This document shows positions 7,549 through 12,050 of a stretch of DNA of 12,050 bases, piece after piece. Made by a program: the position numbers and the translations under genes. The stretch comes from Sphaerochaetaceae bacterium (GTDB lineage Bacteria; Spirochaetota; Spirochaetia; Sphaerochaetales; Sphaerochaetaceae). The stretch is taken from NCBI GenBank assembly GCA_024405065.1, contig JAKSPF010000020.1, forward strand, positions 1-12,050, given 5' to 3'. The notes beneath the pieces are model-generated. The model ran no database searches. It had not been told where the DNA came from and worked only from the letters and a program-made list of their open reading frames with translations. Position 1 is the stretch's first letter. Each line of letters opens with the position of its first letter.

Positions 7549-8615
7549 TAACTGTTACTTCATCACCTCATTTTCACAGCGGTGACAGTACCCAGAAAAT
7601 TATGTTTTCCGTTGCAGCGGCTATGATGCCTTCCTGCGTGTTCGGAATTTGTCTTTTCGGTTTCAGGGCTTTTCTGGTACTTTTTGCAAGTGTTGCTTCT
7701 GCCGTTCTTACTGAATACCTGCTTAACAGAATAAGTAAGGAAAAAAATACAGTCTGGGTCGGGTCTGCAGTTGTGTCCGGATGGCTTGTCGGGATGTTTA
7801 TGGCGCCTTCCATTGCGATTCTTATAGCTGTTTTTGCTTCATTTTTGGCAATAGCTGTTGCAAAGTGGACATTTGGTGGATTGGGTGCAAACTGGGCTAA
7901 TCCCGCAATTGTCGGAAGAGTTTTTGTGTTTTTTTCATTTACTTCCGCAATGAGTTCGTTTCCGATGCCGTCTGTTCTCAAGGCTGTTGCCGAAGTTGAT
8001 GCATTTTCAACGCCGTCACCCATGTCTCTGGTGAAGACATCACTTGCAACCGGAGAATTTTCCGGTTTGTCTTCTCTGGAAATTCTCGCTGCACAGAAAT
8101 TTCCTATAAGTCCTTTGGCGTTGAAACTTTCACAGGTGACCGGATTCAACCCGTACAATATTGATGCTTTTGTAGGTTTTATGCCCGGCTGTATAGGAGA
8201 AGTCTCCAAATTTCTTATTATTCTCGGCGGTTTGTATCTTATATTCAAGAAAATAATCACATGGCATATTCCGGTTTCATTTCTCGGTTCCTATGCAATC
8301 TTCACATGGATATTTGCCGGGATACCTTATGGTCTCGGTTTCTTTTCAGGTGAGGTTTTGCCATCAATTTTAAGGGGAGGATTGCTATTGGGAGCATTTT
8401 TCATGGCTACCGATTATGTGACTGCTCCGATTACTGAGAACGGCAAACTGATTTACGGTGTAGGGTGCGGTTTGATAACCTTTCTTTTCCGTTTTTTCGG
8501 GTCTCTTCCGGAATCGACATCCGTTGCGATTCTTATGATGAATATTGTTACTCCCACCATTGACAAGTTCTGTAAACCAAGATTGTTCGGTACTGTACGG
8601 GGGAAAAAGAAATGA
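7545..8615 (+). CDS. rnfD: Rnf complex membrane subunit RnfD
   Basis: Integral membrane subunit (356 residues) of the Rnf complex, related to NqrB, thought to carry a covalent FMN and to take part in Na+ or H+ translocation. Many hydrophobic helices are visible, including about 22-65, 80-105, 225-265 and 280-335. The conserved MATDYVTAPIT segment and the C-terminal NIVTPTID are characteristic. In related proteins the flavin is attached to the threonine of an SGATP-like motif after a VDA-type lead. Here the matching stretch reads VDAFSTPSPMS (151-161), so serine 158 stands in the position of the threonine. The ATG lies within the rnfC stop (ATGA) and has GGGAGGA upstream. The 3' end overlaps rnfG by four bases. 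Confidence 0.93.
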   Translation: MITVTSSPHFHSGDSTQKIMFSVAAAMMPSCVFGICLFGFRAFLVLFASVASAVLTEYLLNRISKEKNTVWVGSAVVSGWLVGMFMAPSIAILIAVFASFLAIAVAKWTFGGLGANWANPAIVGRVFVFFSFTSAMSSFPMPSVLKAVAEVDAFSTPSPMSLVKTSLATGEFSGLSSLEILAAQKFPISPLALKLSQVTGFNPYNIDAFVGFMPGCIGEVSKFLIILGGLYLIFKKIITWHIPVSFLGSYAIFTWIFAGIPYGLGFFSGEVLPSILRGGLLLGAFFMATDYVTAPITENGKLIYGVGCGLITFLFRFFGSLPESTSVAILMMNIVTPTIDKFCKPRLFGTVRGKKK

Positions 8616-9169
8616 AGAAATATATAAAAGTGGTGCTTGTTCTGACTTCAATTTGTGCAGTAGCGGCAGTTCTTCTTGCTCTTGTGAATTCTGTTACTGC
8701 ACCGATAATTTCACTTCACGAAGAGGAAGCTGCAATGAAGGCGCTTGAAGAAGTTTCTTGCGGTATGGAAATCGGAGACAGAACAGATATGACAGAGTCT
8801 GAAACAGTTAATCACTATTATAAACTCCATATAGCCGGCGGTGTTACCGGCGGTTACATTCTTGACCTTTCAGGGAAGGGCTACGGAGGAGCACTTGCAT
8901 TGGTTGCATGTTATGATCCTAACGGTAAGCTTCTTGCTGCGAAAATAGTCTCTGAGAATGAGACTCCGGGTGTCGGAAAAAAAGCGACTCTCAGCGGATA
9001 TATGGATAAATTTATCGGAAAAGGAACTCAATTCCCGATTCCTACAGCAAAAAGAATGCTGACAGATGAGGAAGCAATCGCCGTTTCAGGTGCAACAATG
9101 ACGTTTACCGGAGTATCAAAAGCTCTGGCAGCCGGTTCTGAATTGGTCAAATCACTCGGAGGAAAATAA
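8612..9169 (+). CDS. rnfG: Rnf complex flavoprotein subunit RnfG
   Basis: A 185-residue membrane-anchored subunit with one N-terminal transmembrane helix (about residues 5-28) and an extracytoplasmic FMN-binding domain of the NqrC/RnfG type. SGATMT at 159-164 contains the flavinylation motif; threonine 162 should carry FMN through a phosphoester bond placed by the transferase ApbE, whose gene is not in this window. Other typical family parts are the GYGG region (near 90) and ENETPGVG (near 115-122). The ATG overlaps the rnfD stop by four bases, with a purine-rich GGGGGAAAAAG site upstream. Its TAA shares a base with the rnfE ATG. Confidence 0.95.
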   Translation: MKKYIKVVLVLTSICAVAAVLLALVNSVTAPIISLHEEEAAMKALEEVSCGMEIGDRTDMTESETVNHYYKLHIAGGVTGGYILDLSGKGYGGALALVACYDPNGKLLAAKIVSENETPGVGKKATLSGYMDKFIGKGTQFPIPTAKRMLTDEEAIAVSGATMTFTGVSKALAAGSELVKSLGGK

Positions 9170-9810
9170 TGAGCGCTCATATTAAAGAACTTACAAAGGG
9201 AATTTTCAGGGAGAATCCGACATTTATAATAATGCTGGGTATGTGTCCCACTCTGGCGGTGACAACCCAAGTTATCAATGCACTCAGCATGGGCGCAGGT
9301 GTTCTCTTTGTGCTTTTTTTCAGTAACGTAATGATATCATTACTCAAAAATGTTATTCCGGATTGTGTAAGAATTCCGTGTTACGTGGTTATTATTGCAT
9401 CGTTTGTCACAGTCGTTGAAATGATATTTCATGCTTTTGTTCCGTCTGTTTACAACGCACTGGGGGTTTACCTTCCGCTGATTGTCGTGAATTGCATAAT
9501 TCTGGGCAGAGCAGAGGCTTTTGCTAATAAAAACTCGGTTCTTGATTCGGCACTTGATGCTATCGGAATGGGAACAGGTTTTACACTTGCTCTTACTCTT
9601 ATAGCTCTGATAAGGGAAGCCTCCGGAAACGGAACTGTTACCTTACTCGGAATCGGTGACTGGAACGGTGTGATAAATATTCCGATTTTTTCAAAATGGC
9701 CTGTTAAAGTGATGTCTCTTGCTGCCGGGGCTCTTCTTCTTATGGGGTATCTGAAAGCATTTTTTATCTGGAAATCCTCTGTTTCCGTGAAAAAGGAGGT
9801 CAAGCCGTGA
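9169..9810 (+). CDS. rnfE: Rnf complex membrane subunit RnfE
   Basis: Integral membrane protein of 213 residues with about six helices, paralogous to RnfA. The pair forms a pseudo-symmetric core in the membrane that binds a [2Fe-2S] cluster. The matching cysteines are C26 in GMCPTLAVTT and C109 in VVNCIILGRAEAF, both in the family signature positions. NPTFIIMLGMCP and the RAEAFA motif distinguish RnfE from RnfA, which has KFMGLCPFIG and AVLGIA instead. The ATG shares its A with the last base of the rnfG stop (TAATG), with GGAGGA upstream. The 3' end overlaps rnfA by four bases. Confidence 0.95.
   Translation: MSAHIKELTKGIFRENPTFIIMLGMCPTLAVTTQVINALSMGAGVLFVLFFSNVMISLLKNVIPDCVRIPCYVVIIASFVTVVEMIFHAFVPSVYNALGVYLPLIVVNCIILGRAEAFANKNSVLDSALDAIGMGTGFTLALTLIALIREASGNGTVTLLGIGDWNGVINIPIFSKWPVKVMSLAAGALLLMGYLKAFFIWKSSVSVKKEVKP
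9792..9800 (+). promoter_or_regulatory. full-length Shine-Dalgarno site of rnfA
   Basis: AAAGGAGGT complements the usual 16S rRNA 3' end across nine bases, six bases before the GTG start of rnfA. It lies inside the 3' end of rnfE and supports the GTG start. Confidence 0.8.
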
Positions 9811-10400
9811 GTTATATTGCAATTCTTATAACCTACGTATTCATAACAAACTTCATCCTTGTCAAATTTATGGGACTTTGCCCGTTCATCGGGGTTTCAA
9901 AAAACAGTGAAAGTGCAATCGGTATGGGGCTTGCCGTCACATTTGTTGCCGGAACTGCATCCGTGGTCTGCTGGTGTGTTTATTACGGTCTGTTAGTTCC
10001 TCTGAAATTGGAATATCTCAAAACAATTGCGTTTATTCTTGTTATTGCTGCTCTGGTTCAGCTTGTTGAAATGGTAATCAGAAAAATCAGTCCTGCACTT
10101 TACAAAGCTCTTGGTATATATCTTCCGCTTATAACGACAAACTGTGCAGTTTTGGGAATTGCCATAATAAATGTAGAAAATCAGTACAATCTGCTTGAAT
10201 CATTTACTGCAGGAGTTTCTGCAGGACTGGGATTTACTATGGCGATTATTCTGATGAGTAACATAAGAGAGCGTCTTGAACTGAAGCCTGTCAGAAAATA
10301 TTTTCAAGGTGTGCCGATAGCATTTATTTCTGCAGGTATCATGGCTTTGTCTTTTATGGCATTTGATAATAGTCTGCTTACTAATTTGAACCTTGCTTGA
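9807..10400 (+). CDS. rnfA: Rnf complex membrane subunit RnfA
   Basis: Integral membrane protein of 197 residues (E. coli RsxA is of similar size) with about six helices. Together with RnfE it forms the membrane core that passes electrons through an intramembrane [2Fe-2S] cluster. The ligand cysteines are C25 in KFMGLCPFIGVSKN and C113 in TTNCAVLGIA. NIRERLE near the end of helix 5 is also characteristic. The start is GTG at 9807, chosen because of the perfect AAAGGAGGT six bases upstream and the canonical N-terminus it gives. It overlaps the rnfE stop by four bases (GTGA). rnfB begins 10 bases after the stop. Confidence 0.95.
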   Translation: MSYIAILITYVFITNFILVKFMGLCPFIGVSKNSESAIGMGLAVTFVAGTASVVCWCVYYGLLVPLKLEYLKTIAFILVIAALVQLVEMVIRKISPALYKALGIYLPLITTNCAVLGIAIINVENQYNLLESFTAGVSAGLGFTMAIILMSNIRERLELKPVRKYFQGVPIAFISAGIMALSFMAFDNSLLTNLNLA

Positions 10401-10406
10401 GGAGGG
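10401..10406 (+). promoter_or_regulatory. ribosome binding site deciding the rnfB start
   Basis: GGAGGG lies directly after the rnfA stop and four bases before the ATG at 10411. A TTG at 10393 would extend the frame by six residues (MLEEGN) but would place this site inside the coding region, so the ATG at 10411 is preferred. Confidence 0.75.
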
Positions 10407-10410
10407 AAAT

Positions 10411-11229
10411 ATGTCATCGGTTTTATTTGCTTTTGTTATTCTTGCAGGACTTGGTATTGTTCTTGGTATCGGACTTGCAATAGCAGACAAAAAACTCAAA
10501 ATTGAAAAAGATGAAAAGCTTATAAAGCTTGAAAATATGATGCCCGGTGCAAACTGCGGAGGATGCGGCTTTGCAGGATGTCAGGCTTACGCTGAAGCTG
10601 TGTTTAAAGGAAATGCAAAGCCGGGTCTTTGTGCTCCCGGTGGGAAGACTCTTGCTGCAGGTATGTCGGAAGTAATGGGATTGCAGCAACAGGAGAATGG
10701 CGAAGAAAAAGCAGTTGAGTACAAGGCTTATGTATTCTGTAATGAATCGTGCGGTGCCAAAAAGAAAGATTTTGATTATAAGGGTCTATGTGATTGTAAT
10801 GCCGCTTCAATGCTTTTTAAGGGAGATAACAGTTGTAAAGATGGTTGTCTCGGATTCGGTTCGTGTATTAAAGCCTGTCAGTTCGGTGCAGTTTCAAAAA
10901 ATGACGACGGGATAATTGAAGTGGATAGGAATAAATGTACAGGATGCGGTCAGTGTACAAAGGTCTGTCCCAACGGTGTTATAAAATTGATTCCGTCAAC
11001 ACAAAAATTTGCTGTTAAATGTAATAGCCATGACAAGGGGATTGATGTCAGGAAAAATTGCAGTAAAGGATGCATCGGATGCAAAATTTGTGAGACAAAA
11101 TTTCCGGAATACGGGTTTAAGGTTGATAATTTTCTGTCTGTCGCACCTTCGGAAACAAATTTGTCTGATAAAAATGCCGAGGAGATATTTCTTGAAGCAT
11201 GTCCTCGAAAGATTATTGTGAGAATTTGA
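10411..11229 (+). CDS. rnfB: Rnf complex ferredoxin-like subunit RnfB
   Basis: Membrane-anchored iron-sulfur subunit (272 residues) that accepts electrons from reduced ferredoxin. One N-terminal helix (about 4-26) is followed by the RnfB-type cluster domain, MPGANCGGCGFAGC, with ligands C49, C52, C57 and C74. A paired ferredoxin domain follows: C142, C146, C152, C156 and C176, C179, C182, C186-P. After that comes the clostridial-style KCNSHDKG segment and a further cluster region with C217, C221, C224 and C227, but the expected next cysteine is F231 (KFP instead of KCP). The final CxxCxxC group is absent apart from C264-P, so the C-terminal clusters look degenerate. The frame is intact to its TGA, so this is not a frameshift. 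Start chosen at the ATG with GGAGGG upstream. Last gene of the rnf operon. Confidence 0.93.
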   Translation: MSSVLFAFVILAGLGIVLGIGLAIADKKLKIEKDEKLIKLENMMPGANCGGCGFAGCQAYAEAVFKGNAKPGLCAPGGKTLAAGMSEVMGLQQQENGEEKAVEYKAYVFCNESCGAKKKDFDYKGLCDCNAASMLFKGDNSCKDGCLGFGSCIKACQFGAVSKNDDGIIEVDRNKCTGCGQCTKVCPNGVIKLIPSTQKFAVKCNSHDKGIDVRKNCSKGCIGCKICETKFPEYGFKVDNFLSVAPSETNLSDKNAEEIFLEACPRKIIVRI

Positions 11230-11234
11230 ATTAA

Positions 11235-12050
11235 ATGAAGTACATACTCGGTGCTTACAGCCAGCTTCCTTTCGGTTATCCTGACGAAGAATATGAACTT
11301 TTGCTTACAAGACAACTCAAACCTTTTCTTACTATGCTTTTCAGTCAGCCGGCATTAAAGGCAGTACTCCGTATAGGGAACAGTGAGATTGAATGGTTTG
11401 AGGCCGTTCATCCTGAAATAAATATGCTTATCGGTGATTTATGCAAAAAGGGGCAGTTGGAGTTGCTTACTTCCTGTTGTTATGATACGGCATTGAGTAT
11501 GTTGCCTCCGCATGAGAGAACTAAACATATTGAAAAAACCACTGCGTTTCTGAGAAAAAAGTTCGGTAAAAAACCACGTGGACTGTGGTGTGTCTATCAG
11601 GATTTCAGTTCTTCAGTTATTCAGCAAATGGAAATCAGTACATTGGATTATGTTGTTATTTCACCGTATCTTCAGATAGGAAACTGTTCATTTGCTGCAA
11701 AACCGTTTGTAATGAGTGAGTTCGGAAAGAAAACTGTGATTTTTCCCATAGATGACAGATTCAGCAGGGAAGTTGCAGATTTCAGCAGAAACAAAGAAGA
11801 CAAGGATGAATTTTTTTCATCAATTGAAAAGATTGCTAAAAGTACCTCAAATGCTATAAGTACCGTTATGATTAACATGGATCAGCTTTCATTCTGTTCT
11901 GATTCGGATAAAGTTTTCAAGGTTATTTGTGATACACTCGGAAGTAACTGTGTCCTTCCGAGTGAATATCTGAATGACAACAGAACGATAAAAAACGGTT
12001 ATATGCCTTCAGGTATATACGGCAGGGACTATAGTTTCGGAAAAGCCGCA
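11235..12050 (+). CDS. GH57-like protein, probably catalytically inactive (runs off right edge)
   Basis: The first 272 residues of a protein resembling the N-terminal domain of family 57 4-alpha-glucanotransferase/alpha-amylase, which acts on alpha-1,4-glucans. Aligned from memory to the Thermococcus litoralis enzyme, the order of conserved segments is kept: ILGAYSQLPFG at the start, KKGQLELL (near 75), KPRGLWCVYQ (113-122), LDYVVISPY (near 138) and IFPIDDRF (near 170). However, the HNHQP histidines are replaced by Y8 and Q10, and the nucleophile glutamate (E123 there, in WLTER) aligns with Y121. The acid/base aspartate region reads INMDQ (213-217), where an aspartate may or may not align. 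This suggests a non-enzymatic or carbohydrate-binding role. The ATG lies five bases after the rnfB stop with only GTGAGA as a weak ribosome binding site, so it may be co-transcribed with rnf. Confidence 0.7.
   Translation, partial: MKYILGAYSQLPFGYPDEEYELLLTRQLKPFLTMLFSQPALKAVLRIGNSEIEWFEAVHPEINMLIGDLCKKGQLELLTSCCYDTALSMLPPHERTKHIEKTTAFLRKKFGKKPRGLWCVYQDFSSSVIQQMEISTLDYVVISPYLQIGNCSFAAKPFVMSEFGKKTVIFPIDDRFSREVADFSRNKEDKDEFFSSIEKIAKSTSNAISTVMINMDQLSFCSDSDKVFKVICDTLGSNCVLPSEYLNDNRTIKNGYMPSGIYGRDYSFGKAA

Noticed and set aside
7574..8260. A 228-codon minus-strand open frame within rnfD.
   Set aside because: It is a shadow of the hydrophobic rnfD codons on the opposite strand, with no start signals or recognisable domain.
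10393..10410. TTG start of rnfB overlapping the end of rnfA.
   Set aside because: The Shine-Dalgarno GGAGGG lies between this TTG and the ATG at 10411, so the ATG is the real start.
1..12050. Frequent TTCCGG/CCGGAA hexamers on both strands as possible uptake or structural repeats.
   Set aside because: They fall in coding frames as common codon pairs (ATT-CCG, TCC-GGx, CCG-GAA), without a longer conserved context or intergenic clustering.

Overview
The window looks like a compact chromosomal stretch of a Treponema-like spirochaete. This is inferred from moderate-to-low GC, strong GGAGG ribosome binding sites, and the protein character of the poly(A) polymerase, the rnfCDGEAB gene order and the GH57-like protein; no rRNA or marker gene confirms it. 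Ten genes fill almost the whole window. No gap exceeds 100 bases, and no mobile element, CRISPR array, tRNA or rRNA was seen.

Left part (1-4150, minus strand): a tight operon read right to left, hisS (histidyl-tRNA synthetase), an HrpA-type DEAH-box RNA helicase, then aroB (3-dehydroquinate synthase, cut by the window edge). hisS and the helicase overlap by four bases, and the helicase stop sits in the aroB ribosome binding site, which suggests translational coupling.

Middle (4151-6237): diverging from hisS is a poly(A) polymerase gene (pcnB type) with a lysine/arginine-rich tail. It converges on an uncharacterised minus-strand gene encoding a P-loop ATPase with a C-terminal region resembling the Asp23/Gls24 fold. 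That gene and the rnf operon diverge from a 93-base intergenic region in which two opposed promoters appear to overlap.

Right part (6238-12050, plus strand): a complete rnfCDGEAB operon for the membrane ferredoxin:NAD+ oxidoreductase (Rnf complex). Neighbouring genes overlap by 1-4 bases or lie 10 bases apart, and nearly all have strong Shine-Dalgarno sites. RnfC carries the NADH/FMN motif and two [4Fe-4S] sites, RnfD/E/A form the membrane core, RnfG carries the SGAT flavinylation motif, and RnfB is the ferredoxin-like entry subunit. Five bases after rnfB begins a gene for a GH57-like protein that runs off the right edge.

Three deviations deserve a look. The C-terminal iron-sulfur region of RnfB has lost several expected cysteines. 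RnfD has a serine where a flavinylated threonine is expected. The GH57-like protein lacks the family's histidine motif and the nucleophile glutamate, so it is probably not an active glycosidase. I found no convincing wholly new multi-gene system; the least understood gene is the P-loop/Asp23-like protein.
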